Below are positions 7,860 to 15,575 of a stretch of 64,000 nt of DNA, piece by piece (positions within the stretch are counted from its first letter, which is position 1; the number at the start of each line of letters is the position of its first letter). The notes beneath the pieces were generated by a model that was given only the letters and a program-made list of their open reading frames with translations, had not been told where the DNA came from and made no database searches. A program made the translations under genes and the position numbers. Source of the DNA: a virus; IMG/VR virus record IMGVR_UViG_3300031851_002880, positions 1 through 64,000 of that record, one strand, 5' to 3'.

Positions 7860-8543
7860 ATGAGTAAAAGTGAAGAAATTAAAGCCCGCCTAGTACAGGC
7901 AAAACAACGCTATTGGGCTGGCGACAACATTAGTGGCGTGTTGCAAGAAGGTGATAAGGAAAAACTTATCAACGAAGCTACTACAGCATTTGAAAGTGTA
8001 CTAGATGCACTTGTAATTGATAGATATCAAGATCCAAACTCTAAAGGTACAGCGCATCGACTTGCTAAAATGTACTATAATGAGATTATGGCAGGACGTT
8101 ATGATCCTATTCCAACAGCAACAGCATTTCCAAATGACAGCGATGATCGTTATGAAGGTATGCTAGTAGTGCGTTCGGAACTAAAGAGTATGTGTTCACA
8201 TCACCATCAACCAGTAGCTGGTATTGCGTACATTGGTATTATTGCCGCAGACAAATTAATTGGTCTAAGCAAGTACACACGTATTGCACAATGGTGTGCT
8301 AGACGTGGAACACTACAAGAAGAACTTGCAAATGATATTGCTAGAGAGATTCAATCAGCAACTGATGCAGAACACTTAGGTGTTTACATTCAAGCAACAC
8401 ACGGTTGTTGTGAGAATCGCGGCATTATGGCACACAGTAGTTTAACACAAACTACAGTACTACGTGGTGCATTTAAAGATGACGCAGGCACAAAGAAAGA
8501 GTTCTTTGATAACATTAAACTACAACAGGAGTTCAGTTGCTAA
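7860..8543 (+). CDS. folE: GTP cyclohydrolase I
   Basis: 227 residues, the usual length. Converts GTP to 7,8-dihydroneopterin triphosphate, the first step towards folate and towards 7-deazaguanines. Visible signatures: KGTAHRLAKMY (62-72), MCSHHHQPVAGIAYIGI (111-127) with zinc ligands Cys112 and His115, LIGLSKYTRI, and HGCCENRG (181-188) with Cys183 as third zinc ligand. It has its own consensus promoter and good Shine-Dalgarno. With the QueD- and QueE-like genes it gives the route to 7-carboxy-7-deazaguanine for the DpdA-like enzyme. Confidence 0.96.
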   Translation: MSKSEEIKARLVQAKQRYWAGDNISGVLQEGDKEKLINEATTAFESVLDALVIDRYQDPNSKGTAHRLAKMYYNEIMAGRYDPIPTATAFPNDSDDRYEGMLVVRSELKSMCSHHHQPVAGIAYIGIIAADKLIGLSKYTRIAQWCARRGTLQEELANDIAREIQSATDAEHLGVYIQATHGCCENRGIMAHSSLTQTTVLRGAFKDDAGTKKEFFDNIKLQQEFSC

Positions 8544-8677
8544 TGATTGAGAAATTAATTTACGGTGCTGCCGCAGTTATTTTTATTGTAGGCATAGGAT
8601 TTTATTTACAGCATATCTGGAGTGATTGTCTTGAAGAGAATTCATTCCTAACTTGTGCAAGGATGCTAAACAAATGA
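8543..8677 (+). CDS. Small single-pass membrane protein
   Basis: A 44-residue ORF fitting exactly between folE and queE: its ATG overlaps the folE stop (TAATG) and its TGA overlaps the queE ATG (ATGA). It starts MIEKLIYG and has one hydrophobic stretch (about residues 5-22, AAAVIFIVGIGFYL), then a polar tail with two Cys. The tight coupling argues that it is translated. No function recognised. Confidence 0.55.
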   Translation: MIEKLIYGAAAVIFIVGIGFYLQHIWSDCLEENSFLTCARMLNK

Positions 8678-9630
8678 TAGCACCAGTATTTGAAAAAGGA
8701 TATCCGTCATATGAAGCAGTTAACAGAAAGCCAGCTATGAAACTAAGATACTCAGAAGCATTTTATTCAGTACAAGGCGAAGGCAAGTTTGTAGGAGTAC
8801 CCAGTGTGTTTCTACGTACATTCGGTTGTAACTTTCGTTGCATGAATTTTGGCTTGAAGAACGAGCCAATGCGTGACGAAAAACAAAAGCAAGGCATTAT
8901 CCACAATGCTGAAGTGCAAGGTTTGCTTGATGCAGGCGTACACGAAACTACAAAAGAGTTTAACGACTTGCCTATTATACATACAGGTTGTGATACTTAT
9001 GCAAGTATCTATCCTGAGTTTAAAAAGTTTAATAGACAAGCAACTGTAGATGAAGTTGTAGAACATCTGCTTTCACTTACTCCTAACGGTAAGTGGGTAC
9101 AAGATAACGGTCAAGATGTACACTTGATCATGACAGGTGGTGAGCCGTTGTTAGCGTGGCAACGACTTTACGTAGAGCTGTTCGAACACCCACGTATGCA
9201 GGATTTAAAAAATGTTACATTTGAAACAAACACTACACAACATCTACACGACGATCTCTACGAGTATCTCAACAGGAGTGACAGAATTCAAGTCACTTGG
9301 AGTTGTTCCCCAAAACTTAGTGTTAGCGGAGAACCTTGGGAGACTGCTATTAAGCCTAGTGTTGCTCTTGAGTATACTAGGGTTTGTGATAGCGAATTGT
9401 ATCTCAAGTTTGTTGTCGCTACTGAAAGCGACTTTGCAGAGGTTAAGAGAGCTGTGGACGCTTACAGAAGTGCCGGGGTGGAATGTCCGGTATATCTTAT
9501 GCCAATGGGTGGACGCAGTGAAGAATACACCCTCAACGTTAAAGACGTTGCTGAAGCGTGTATGGCCGAAGGGTGGAGATTCACCCCAAGACTACACATT
9601 TCACTCTTCGGAAATGCGTGGGGCACTTGA
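8674..9630 (+). CDS. queE: 7-carboxy-7-deazaguanine synthase, QueE-type radical SAM enzyme
   Basis: 318 residues from ATG 8674 (ATGA coupling). QueE rearranges 6-carboxytetrahydropterin into 7-carboxy-7-deazaguanine. Evidence: FYSVQGEGKFVGVPSVFLRT (30-49) is the QueE N-terminal signature, then GCNFRC with Cys52 and Cys56, a TGGEP glycine-rich SAM loop, FETNTTQ, and WSCSPKLS. The third cluster Cys of the CxxxCxxC motif is replaced by Phe59; a Cys at 106 in HTGCDTY, in a roughly 40-residue insertion, may be the third iron ligand, an arrangement I associate with phage QueE variants. Longer than bacterial QueE (about 220) because of the insertion. Confidence 0.9.
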   Translation: MIAPVFEKGYPSYEAVNRKPAMKLRYSEAFYSVQGEGKFVGVPSVFLRTFGCNFRCMNFGLKNEPMRDEKQKQGIIHNAEVQGLLDAGVHETTKEFNDLPIIHTGCDTYASIYPEFKKFNRQATVDEVVEHLLSLTPNGKWVQDNGQDVHLIMTGGEPLLAWQRLYVELFEHPRMQDLKNVTFETNTTQHLHDDLYEYLNRSDRIQVTWSCSPKLSVSGEPWETAIKPSVALEYTRVCDSELYLKFVVATESDFAEVKRAVDAYRSAGVECPVYLMPMGGRSEEYTLNVKDVAEACMAEGWRFTPRLHISLFGNAWGT

Positions 9631-9724
9631 TGCAAAGTACAAGAACAAGCAACACGAACAGGCGATGAAGGCGCCTATTAACAAACCACTCGACGTACAG
9701 TTGAGAGAAAAAGGATTATTATGA
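9614..9724 (+). CDS. Possible small protein overlapping queE end
   Basis: A 36-residue ORF (MRGALDAKYKNKQHEQAMKA...KGLL) starting inside the last codons of queE and ending in a 4-base ATGA overlap with the next gene. Without it, the 90 bases between queE and 9721 would be empty. Basic and polar; no known motif. The overlap geometry supports it, length does not. Confidence 0.4.
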   Translation: MRGALDAKYKNKQHEQAMKAPINKPLDVQLREKGLL

Positions 9725-10137
9725 TGGGATGGTGGAATAAAAAAGTAAGAGATATCACAGGCATTACTGCTAAAGAAGAAGCTCTTGCAACAGAAGAAGC
9801 ACGTATCAAAGAAGAAGAAATGAAACTTCTTAAAAAGAAAGACCCTAAAGCATACTACACAAAGAAAAAAGAGGCTTGGGTTAATGTTCTTGATATGAAA
9901 ATTAACAAAGATAATATTCGAAACGGATTCTTTGAGCTCGATTGGAATGAATACTTTATTGAAGAACTAATGAAAAATGGATACGGTTTTGAAAATGATC
10001 CAGAAGAAGAAATTGTAGATCGTTGGTTTAAAGAGATTGTATATAACATGTTACAAGATGAAGGCATGGATACTGACCGTGGCGCAGGTTACATTAATGT
10101 TGTGCCTATTGACAAAGGAAAAAGCGAAGTAAGCTAA
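9721..10137 (+). CDS. Conserved hypothetical phage protein
   Basis: 138 residues. The N-terminal third (about 15-52) is a Lys/Glu-rich helix likely to form a coiled coil; the rest is acidic and aromatic (FFELDWNEYFIEELMKNGY, EEIVDRWFKEIVYNMLQDEG) and ends in a short strand segment. No catalytic motif recognised. Coupled to both neighbours (ATGA before, TAATG after). Function unknown. Confidence 0.65.
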   Translation: MMGWWNKKVRDITGITAKEEALATEEARIKEEEMKLLKKKDPKAYYTKKKEAWVNVLDMKINKDNIRNGFFELDWNEYFIEELMKNGYGFENDPEEEIVDRWFKEIVYNMLQDEGMDTDRGAGYINVVPIDKGKSEVS

Positions 10138-10268
10138 TGGACAAAGCTCAGCAACAAAAATTGTTTAAGCAATGGAAACAAAAGCTCAGTAATAGTAAAC
10201 TTAGCAGTAAAGATGTTATCAAAAGAGCAAAAGAATTTACACGTAAAGGAATGTCAGTTAATGATTGA
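10137..10268 (+). CDS. Small basic hypothetical protein
   Basis: A 43-residue ORF (MDKAQQQKLFKQWKQKL...VND) whose ATG overlaps the previous stop (TAATG). Lys/Gln-rich and helical, with a net positive charge, so nucleic-acid binding is conceivable. Its stop codon lies inside the -35 box of the next promoter. Confidence 0.5.
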   Translation: MDKAQQQKLFKQWKQKLSNSKLSSKDVIKRAKEFTRKGMSVND

Positions 10269-10293
10269 CAACAGCCAGATTCGGTGTTATAAT
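10265..10293 (+). promoter_or_regulatory. Consensus sigma70 promoter before RNase H operon
   Basis: TTGACA (10265-10270), 17-base spacer, TATAAT (10288-10293). Drives the small ORF at 10323 and the nuclease at 10411. Perfect match at both hexamers with ideal spacing. Confidence 0.85.
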
Positions 10294-10322
10294 AGTACTA
10301 TAAATTATACAAAGGCAAAACT

Positions 10323-10409
10323 ATGTTAGAAATTATAGGTATTACAATGTTAGTCTCGTTCGTACAGAGCGGTGACTTATTCTCATTATGTGTATTGGGG
10401 TGTTCATAA
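10323..10409 (+). CDS. Possible leader-type small ORF
   Basis: 28-residue hydrophobic ORF (MLEIIGITMLVSFVQSG...) preceded by AAAGG, ending one base before the nuclease ATG at 10411. It could be a tiny membrane peptide or a leader whose translation feeds ribosomes to the downstream gene, which has only a weak GGGGTG ribosome site of its own. Confidence 0.35.
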   Translation: MLEIIGITMLVSFVQSGDLFSLCVLGCS

Positions 10410-10410
10410 T

Positions 10411-11397
10411 ATGGCAACTTACATACTAGTAGACACTGCTAACACATTCTTTCGTGCAAGGCATGTAGTACGTGGTGACATTGACACTAAGGTCGGTATG
10501 GCTTTTCATATTACACTTGCAGGTGTTAAGAAAGCGTGGCGTGACTTTAAAGCAGATCATGTTGTGTTTTGTTTAGAAGGTCGTAGCTGGCGTAAAGACT
10601 TTTATGAGCCTTACAAGCGTAACAGGCAAGTTTCACGTGACGCACTTACTCCTGCACAACAAGAAGAAGATACTGTGTTTTGGGAGTGCTTCGATGAGTT
10701 TAAGGACTTTGTATCAACTAAGACTAACTGTACTGTTATGCGTCATCCGCAACTAGAAGCTGATGATCTTATTGCTGGTTGGGTACAATCACACCCTAAC
10801 GACAATCACGTTATTATTAGTACTGACGGTGACTTTGCACAACTTATTGCACCTAACTGTACACAGTACAATGGTATACAAGACGTTACAATTACACATG
10901 AAGGTTACTTTGATAAGAATGGCAATCCTGTAATTGACAAGAAGACTAAAGAAGCTAAGCCTGCACCTGTGCCTGAATTTATGTTGTTTGAAAAGTGTAT
11001 GCGTGGCGACACTAGTGACAACGTGTTTAGTGCTTATCCTGGTGTACGCAAGAAAGGCACTAAGAACAAAGTTGGCCTTATTGAAGCATTTGAAGACAAA
11101 GAGTCTAAAGGCTACAACTGGAATAACATGATGCTACAGCGTTGGGTAGATCACGAAGGTGCAGAGCATCGTGTACTAGATGACTATCAACGTAATGTTA
11201 CACTATGTGACTTAACTGCACAACCTGCAGACATTAGAGAGATAATTAATAATACGATTGCAGAGAATGCTAAGCCTAAAGAAGTATCACAAGTAGGCAT
11301 GAGACTTATGAAGTTTTGTGCTAAGTGGGATATGCAACGCATTGCGGACCAGGCAGCAACCTTTGCAGAACCCTTACAAGCGAGGTACCCACTATGA
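10411..11397 (+). CDS. rnh: RNase H / 5'-3' flap exonuclease (T4 Rnh-like)
   Basis: 328 residues from ATG 10411; an in-frame GTG at 10372 is less likely because it overlaps the small ORF. PIN/FEN-type nuclease: YILVDTANTFFRARH (first metal Asp), VVFCLEGRSWRKDFYEPYKRNR (arch lysine/arginine segment), LEADDLIAGW (acidic triad), VIISTDGDFAQLI and MRGDTSDNVFSAYPG (helix-hairpin-helix start). Removes RNA primers and 5' flaps during lagging-strand synthesis. Length and motif order fit T4 RNase H and marine T4-like homologues. A roughly 20-residue lysine-rich insertion follows the TDGDF motif. Confidence 0.93.
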   Translation: MATYILVDTANTFFRARHVVRGDIDTKVGMAFHITLAGVKKAWRDFKADHVVFCLEGRSWRKDFYEPYKRNRQVSRDALTPAQQEEDTVFWECFDEFKDFVSTKTNCTVMRHPQLEADDLIAGWVQSHPNDNHVIISTDGDFAQLIAPNCTQYNGIQDVTITHEGYFDKNGNPVIDKKTKEAKPAPVPEFMLFEKCMRGDTSDNVFSAYPGVRKKGTKNKVGLIEAFEDKESKGYNWNNMMLQRWVDHEGAEHRVLDDYQRNVTLCDLTAQPADIREIINNTIAENAKPKEVSQVGMRLMKFCAKWDMQRIADQAATFAEPLQARYPL

Positions 11398-11870
11398 GTT
11401 TAAAAGCAAAAGAAATCCTTAAGAATAGATTTTGGATTGTAGAAGAAAATGAAGTAAAGGTTGGAACACTAAGTATTTCTGAAGATAAGTTTATGTTAAG
11501 TAGTGCAGAAGGTGTTAAGTTTTTTGACAACGAAAGACAACTAAAAAAGAACCTTGGAAATATGTTGTTCGAGGCACAAACAGAAATTAAAATTCCAGAA
11601 TCAGCAGATAAGATTGTAAGTAACTTTCCTACAAGCTGTACACCTTATAATAGTATGTTTGATGTTAAGCGCAAACTACCATTGTTTACAAAGAGTGTAA
11701 AGAGCAAAAGTTTGTACTGTGCAGGATACTATACAATACATTTTGATAAAGGTTGGGTTAAAAGTTTTTGTCCAAAGTTAATTACAATTGAACGTTACGA
11801 CTTCCGTGGACCGTTTAAAACTGAGCTTGAAATGAAACAGGAACTTAGTCGTGTCAACAGAACCTCTTAA
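11394..11870 (+). CDS. Conserved hypothetical phage protein
   Basis: 158 residues from ATG 11394, which overlaps the nuclease stop (ATGA); the longer frame from 11325 is rejected. Starts with a helix (SLKAKEILKNRFWIVEE) followed by strands VKVGTLSISEDKFML and EGVKFFDNERQLKKNLG, suggesting a small alpha/beta domain; the C-terminal part has YCAGYYTIHFDKGWVKSFCPKL. I recall similar proteins in marine T4-like phages but no function. Confidence 0.7.
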   Translation: MSLKAKEILKNRFWIVEENEVKVGTLSISEDKFMLSSAEGVKFFDNERQLKKNLGNMLFEAQTEIKIPESADKIVSNFPTSCTPYNSMFDVKRKLPLFTKSVKSKSLYCAGYYTIHFDKGWVKSFCPKLITIERYDFRGPFKTELEMKQELSRVNRTS

Positions 11871-12096
11871 TACAATAGCAATACAGCAATTTTTGCAAGC
11901 TGTAAAGAATGCCGATAATGGTAGAGCAAAAGAACTGCGTCTTGAGATTCAAACTGCAAAAAATTTAGCATACACTCTTGGTATAGTAATGACAAGGCTT
12001 GAAGGCGATCTAGAAAAGTTTGTACAAGAATATGCTCACAAGGCAGAAGAAGAAGTTATTAATGTTACTATGGATGGTGGTGATTTAAGTACGTAG
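11851..12096 (+). CDS. Small conserved hypothetical protein
   Basis: 81 residues with a GTG start at 11851, overlapping the previous gene by 20 bases. Helical, with NTIAIQQFLQAVKNADNGRAKELRLEIQTAKNLAYTLG-type amphipathic helices (roughly 7-45) and an acidic C-terminus. No recognised domain. Ends the RNase H operon before the NATAAATA box at 12110. Confidence 0.65.
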   Translation: MSTEPLNTIAIQQFLQAVKNADNGRAKELRLEIQTAKNLAYTLGIVMTRLEGDLEKFVQEYAHKAEEEVINVTMDGGDLST

Positions 12097-12109
12097 ATAA
12101 CTTAAAAGA

Positions 12110-12117
12110 GATAAATA
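12110..12117 (+). promoter_or_regulatory. Putative T4-like late promoter box
   Basis: GATAAATA, 29 bases before the ATG at 12147. Matches the NATAAATA -10 box of T4-type late promoters, and the spacing to the start codon agrees with two further boxes at 17169 and 18380. Confidence 0.5.
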
Positions 12118-12146
12118 TATGCGTAGTTAATTAAAGGATTGCGCAT

Positions 12147-12434
12147 ATGAGCAGACCAAAGCCAAATGTATTATTAGAATTTACAAACAATAAAACTTAT
12201 AGAAGCGAGCAAGTACTGCAAGCTGAAGGAATCTGGGCAGTGTTCTTCAAAAAAGAACCATTTAATCTAAAGAGTTCAAACATGCTTACAAACTATCCCG
12301 GACCTAAATATAAGAAAGTGTCATTTTCAAATCCAGGACATGCACACAATCTTGCTAAGAAACTAAATGACATGTTTAGATGTAACGATTTTGAAGTTTA
12401 TAAATTATCTAATGGTACAAAAGTAAACGAATAA
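12147..12434 (+). CDS. Conserved hypothetical protein of marine T4-like phages
   Basis: 95 residues, AAGGA upstream. Pattern: RPKPNVLLEFTNNKTYRSEQVLQAEGIWAVFFKKEPFNL then KYKKVSFSNPGHAHNLAKKLND and DFEVYKLSNG. This looks like a small beta-alpha domain; I recognise the motif style from cyanophage and pelagiphage conserved proteins but no function is known to me. Probably late expressed, as it follows a NATAAATA box. Confidence 0.7.
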   Translation: MSRPKPNVLLEFTNNKTYRSEQVLQAEGIWAVFFKKEPFNLKSSNMLTNYPGPKYKKVSFSNPGHAHNLAKKLNDMFRCNDFEVYKLSNGTKVNE

Positions 12435-12437
12435 GCT

Positions 12438-12818
12438 GTGGGTTGGAAAGAAACATATACAAAAATCTTTCTAAAAGAATTAGGCAAAAGTTATAACGAC
12501 TTAGCAGTAAAAGAATTTATGCCGCTTTGGTGGCAAAACAATAGAAGCAAAAACACAGGCGGATTAAGACTTACTGAAGCAGGGTTTGATATCTTAACTG
12601 AAATAGATTTAGCAACTTACGACATACCTTATCCTCGAGATATGCCACTTACGACACAAGTTATTATCTTTTTAGATCAATTTATTGATTGTCCGTATTA
12701 TCTTACTAACCGTAGTATTACAGTAACCAACGAAAAGAAAGCAGTCGAACTAACTCTTTTTGCAGGAGATTTACGCAAGTACGGACTTACAAAAGCAATG
12801 ACACGTTCACAAAAATGA
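12438..12818 (+). CDS. Conserved hypothetical phage protein
   Basis: 126 residues with a GTG start (AATAAGCTGTG) three bases after the previous stop. Features: LKELGKSYNDLAVKEFMPLWW, GGLRLTEAGFDIL, then IIFLDQFIDCPYYLT and KAVELTLFAGDLRKYGL. Mixed helical domain; no active site recognised. It overlaps the 2OG oxygenase start by 4 bases. Confidence 0.68.
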   Translation: MGWKETYTKIFLKELGKSYNDLAVKEFMPLWWQNNRSKNTGGLRLTEAGFDILTEIDLATYDIPYPRDMPLTTQVIIFLDQFIDCPYYLTNRSITVTNEKKAVELTLFAGDLRKYGLTKAMTRSQK

Positions 12819-13465
12819 TTAATTATATTGAAGATTGTAAATTACTTATTACTCAGTTTGATGCTTTTAGCTTTCAAACGATTAAGAAAGATATCGAAAA
12901 TATCAAGACGAAAATTAAAGAACATGAACTAGTAGGTGATGTGTTAGTTAATTTTCAAAGAAGTGTAATAGGTGATATAGAATATCACAATTTACCACTA
13001 AGCGAAAATATAATTAAGAAAAAAGTTCTAGAGTTAATAGAACTCCATGAAAAAAAATATAATTACCTAGCACGTATGTATAACTTTACAACTGCTATTC
13101 CAGCAAGTATTCCTGATTTTGAATTTGAACGTATCTGGGTGAACTTTCAAAAACCAAACGGGTTTGTTCCTTTGCATCAACATAGCGGGCTTTATAGTTT
13201 TGTAATTTGGGTTGACATACCTTACACACTAAAGCAAGATAAAATACTAGAATCAGAAGATCACAGAGTAGGTACATTTGAATTTGTTTACACAGATTTT
13301 TTAGGGAAACTTACATCGCAGGTTCTACCTGTAGACAAAACTTGGCAAGGTAGCATTGCAGTATTCCCAGCAGAATTGCATCATCAAGTTTATCCTTATT
13401 ATGATAGCAACGAGTATCGTATATCTATTTCAGGAAATTTAAAATTATCTTTAAATAGTGGTTGA
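12815..13465 (+). CDS. 2OG-Fe(II) oxygenase superfamily protein
   Basis: 216 residues. After a helical N-terminal region, the double-stranded beta-helix core shows FVPLHQHSGLYSFVIWV with His121/His123 as candidate metal ligands, and GSIAVFPAELHHQVYP (distal His189 or His190) followed by EYRISISGNL with Arg202 for 2-oxoglutarate. This matches the phage 2OG-Fe(II) oxygenase (Oxy_5-type) family. Such enzymes hydroxylate proteins, nucleic acids or small molecules; the substrate is unknown. A promoter begins in its final codons. Confidence 0.82.
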   Translation: MINYIEDCKLLITQFDAFSFQTIKKDIENIKTKIKEHELVGDVLVNFQRSVIGDIEYHNLPLSENIIKKKVLELIELHEKKYNYLARMYNFTTAIPASIPDFEFERIWVNFQKPNGFVPLHQHSGLYSFVIWVDIPYTLKQDKILESEDHRVGTFEFVYTDFLGKLTSQVLPVDKTWQGSIAVFPAELHHQVYPYYDSNEYRISISGNLKLSLNSG

Positions 13466-13489
13466 CATTTGCTGTAATTAGTGTATACT
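13462..13489 (+). promoter_or_regulatory. Sigma70-type promoter before MoxR ATPase
   Basis: TTGACA (13462-13467), 16-base spacer, TATACT (13484-13489), giving a leader of about 43 bases before the ATG at 13539, with AGAGGA as ribosome site. Confidence 0.75.
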
Positions 13490-13538
13490 ATATATATAAG
13501 TTAGAAATTAGCACTGATAACATAAGAGGAATACAGCA

Positions 13539-14630
13539 ATGGAAGCAACAGCACTACGTACAGTTACACCGAACGGCGCAAAGAAAAGCATTTTGCGAGC
13601 GTTCCGTAAGAAACGTCCTATCTTTTTATGGGGACCTCCAGGTATTGGTAAGTCTGACATTGTAGGACAGATTACCAAAAAATCATTATCCAACTCACAT
13701 TTGATTGATATTCGTTTATCACTATGGGAACCTACAGACATTAAAGGTATTCCGTACTTTGATAGCAACTCAGGTACAATGGTTTGGGCACCACCTGCAG
13801 AACTTCCAACAGAAGAGTTTGCGGCACAATTTGATCATGTCGTACTGTTCTTAGACGAAATGAATTCGGCGGCGCCAGCAGTACAAGCGGCAGCATACCA
13901 ATTAATTCTTAATCGTCGTGTAGGGCAATACAAGCTACCAGACAACGTTCTTATTGTTGCGGCTGGTAACCGTGAAGCTGACAAAGGTGTTACATATCGT
14001 ATGCCTGCTCCGTTAGCAAATCGTTTTGTACACTTAGAACTTGCAGTTGACTTTGGTGACTGGTTTGAGTGGGCAGTAGACAACAGACAACACCAAGATG
14101 TTGTTGGTTACTTACAGTTTAGTAAGAAAGATTTATACGATTTCGATCCTCGTTCACCGAGTCGTTCTTTTGCAACACCACGTAGTTGGTCGTTTGTTTC
14201 AGAATTGCTTGATGATAACGAAGACGAGACAACCACTACCGACTTGGTAAGTGGATCGGTTGGTGAAGGATTGGCTGTCAAATTTATGGCGCACCGTAAA
14301 GTTGCGTCGAGCATGCCTAATCCAACTGATATCCTAGCAGGCAAAGTTAAGGAGTTACAGACCAAAGAAATCAGTGCAATGTATTCCCTTACTGTTTCTC
14401 TTTGCTATGAGTTAAAAGAAGCATCAGACAAAGGTGATAAAAAGTTTGATGACAAAGTTAACAACTTCCTGCGCTTTTCAATGGATAACTTTGATACTGA
14501 ATTAGTTGTTATGGGCATTAAGCTCGCACTAACACAGTATTCATTGCCCATTGATCCAGACGAAGTGGAGTGCTTTGATGAATTCCACGATCGTTACGGA
14601 AAGTATATTAAGGCTGCACAAGAGGCTTAA
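13539..14630 (+). CDS. MoxR-type AAA+ ATPase
   Basis: 363 residues. Walker A GPPGIGKS at 32-39, Walker B VVLFLDEMN at 101-109, sensor 1 region LIVAAGNRE, and MPAPLANRFVHLEL for the arginine-finger box. This is the MoxR subgroup, which normally works with a von Willebrand factor A partner to remodel or activate protein complexes. The partner is encoded at 15576, separated only by the polysaccharide lyase. Own promoter upstream and a strong terminator directly downstream, so it is a single-gene unit. Well supported as to family; the client protein is unknown. Confidence 0.93.
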   Translation: MEATALRTVTPNGAKKSILRAFRKKRPIFLWGPPGIGKSDIVGQITKKSLSNSHLIDIRLSLWEPTDIKGIPYFDSNSGTMVWAPPAELPTEEFAAQFDHVVLFLDEMNSAAPAVQAAAYQLILNRRVGQYKLPDNVLIVAAGNREADKGVTYRMPAPLANRFVHLELAVDFGDWFEWAVDNRQHQDVVGYLQFSKKDLYDFDPRSPSRSFATPRSWSFVSELLDDNEDETTTTDLVSGSVGEGLAVKFMAHRKVASSMPNPTDILAGKVKELQTKEISAMYSLTVSLCYELKEASDKGDKKFDDKVNNFLRFSMDNFDTELVVMGIKLALTQYSLPIDPDEVECFDEFHDRYGKYIKAAQEA

Positions 14631-14637
14631 GATACAA

Positions 14638-14673
14638 AACGGACGGGTTCTTTTGAGCTCGTCCGTTCCTTTT
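14638..14673 (+). terminator. Rho-independent terminator after MoxR gene
   Basis: Inverted repeat AACGGACGGGTTC / GAGCTCGTCCGTT with a TTTT loop: a 13-base-pair stem counting two G-U pairs, followed by CCTTTT. It lies 8 bases beyond the MoxR stop and before the lyase gene, and is the clearest terminator in the window. Confidence 0.85.
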
Positions 14674-14693
14674 GAACAATCAAGGATATCAAA

Positions 14694-15521
14694 ATGAAAA
14701 AGATTTCACTTATCGCATTAATTATTGCATCTAGTCTAATGTCAGCGTGTGTTGCTGGTAGTGGCGCAATGCCAATAACAAGATATAACAGCGAACCTAA
14801 GACAATTAGTCATACAAAAAATTATGCTTTTGTAATGTCTAAAGACGTTGTTCGAGCAGGAACAAAAAGTCAGCGTTTTGAACTCAGACAAGGCGACTGC
14901 GCCGGAGATACTAAATGGAACGATTGTAAACAGGATAGAAGCCGTACTGAAAGGTTTACACAAATTGATGAAATTATGCCTTATGCTAATCAAGTTGTGT
15001 GGGTTGGATATAGTATGTTCATACCAAAAGATTTTGTAGGCATTTCACCTGCAAACACAATGATAGGACAAGTTAAATTAACTGGAGTAAGTTCTCCAAT
15101 ATGGAATATGTATGCAACTAACGGACGACTTCGGTTTGTAGCTAATGCTACTCAACAGAGTTGTTATGTTGGTAATTTAAGTAAGTTAAAAGGTAAGTGG
15201 ACTGATATCCAAATAGGCACTGATCTTGGAATGAAACGGAGTGAAGGATCATTAGACGGTAAGTTTGCTGAAGTTTGGATTAATAACGAAAAGCAGACAA
15301 CTTGTAGTCATATTTTGCGCCCTGTTATGCATCAACATCATTTTAATAAGAGTAAGAATAAACAGTTACATTTTGCTTGGGGAATTTATAACTCATTTAT
15401 AAGCCGTTGGACTATGACTAACCCAAACATTCCAACTCAAGTATTGTATTACGATGAAATTAGGATTGGTAAATCTAAACAAGACGTTGATGTTAATTTA
15501 GCGCAAAAGGCAGTAGATTAA
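14694..15521 (+). CDS. Secreted lipoprotein polysaccharide lyase (heparin lyase I-like fold)
   Basis: 275 residues. Residues 1-19 are a lipoprotein signal: MKK, hydrophobic core, then the lipobox LMSAC with Cys19. The mature part matches the polysaccharide lyase (Pfam Polysacc_lyase/PL20-type) jelly-roll family: SQRFELRQGDC, SRTERFTQ, VVWVGYSMFIPKDF, GQVKLTG, a GKWTDIQIG strand, FAEVWINNE, FAWGIYNS and QVLYYDEIRIG at the end. It would be exported and anchored to a membrane, cleaving an acidic polysaccharide (perhaps alginate or glucuronan-like) by beta-elimination. A signal peptide is unusual for a virion depolymerase and suggests action from the infected cell. Good AAGGA site; lies just after a terminator. 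Confidence 0.8.
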   Translation: MKKISLIALIIASSLMSACVAGSGAMPITRYNSEPKTISHTKNYAFVMSKDVVRAGTKSQRFELRQGDCAGDTKWNDCKQDRSRTERFTQIDEIMPYANQVVWVGYSMFIPKDFVGISPANTMIGQVKLTGVSSPIWNMYATNGRLRFVANATQQSCYVGNLSKLKGKWTDIQIGTDLGMKRSEGSLDGKFAEVWINNEKQTTCSHILRPVMHQHHFNKSKNKQLHFAWGIYNSFISRWTMTNPNIPTQVLYYDEIRIGKSKQDVDVNLAQKAVD

Positions 15522-15523
15522 GG

Positions 15524-15551
15524 TTGACAAACTTGTTAAATATGCTATAAT
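15524..15551 (+). promoter_or_regulatory. Sigma70 promoter before VWA protein
   Basis: TTGACA (15524-15529), 16-base spacer, TATAAT (15546-15551), immediately after the lyase stop. Leader of about 20-25 bases to the start of the VWA gene, containing the ribosome site AGAAGGG. Confidence 0.8.
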
Positions 15552-15575
15552 GTATATATAAATTGATAGAAGGGT

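Noticed and set aside
9212-9724. A 170-codon open frame overlapping queE
   Set aside because: It is in another frame of queE for most of its length and its composition is not protein-like; only the last 36 codons from ATG 9614 may be used.
10372-10410. GTG 10372 as start of the RNase H gene
   Set aside because: The 13 extra residues have no counterpart in the nuclease family, and MATYILVDTAN at 10411 matches the usual start.
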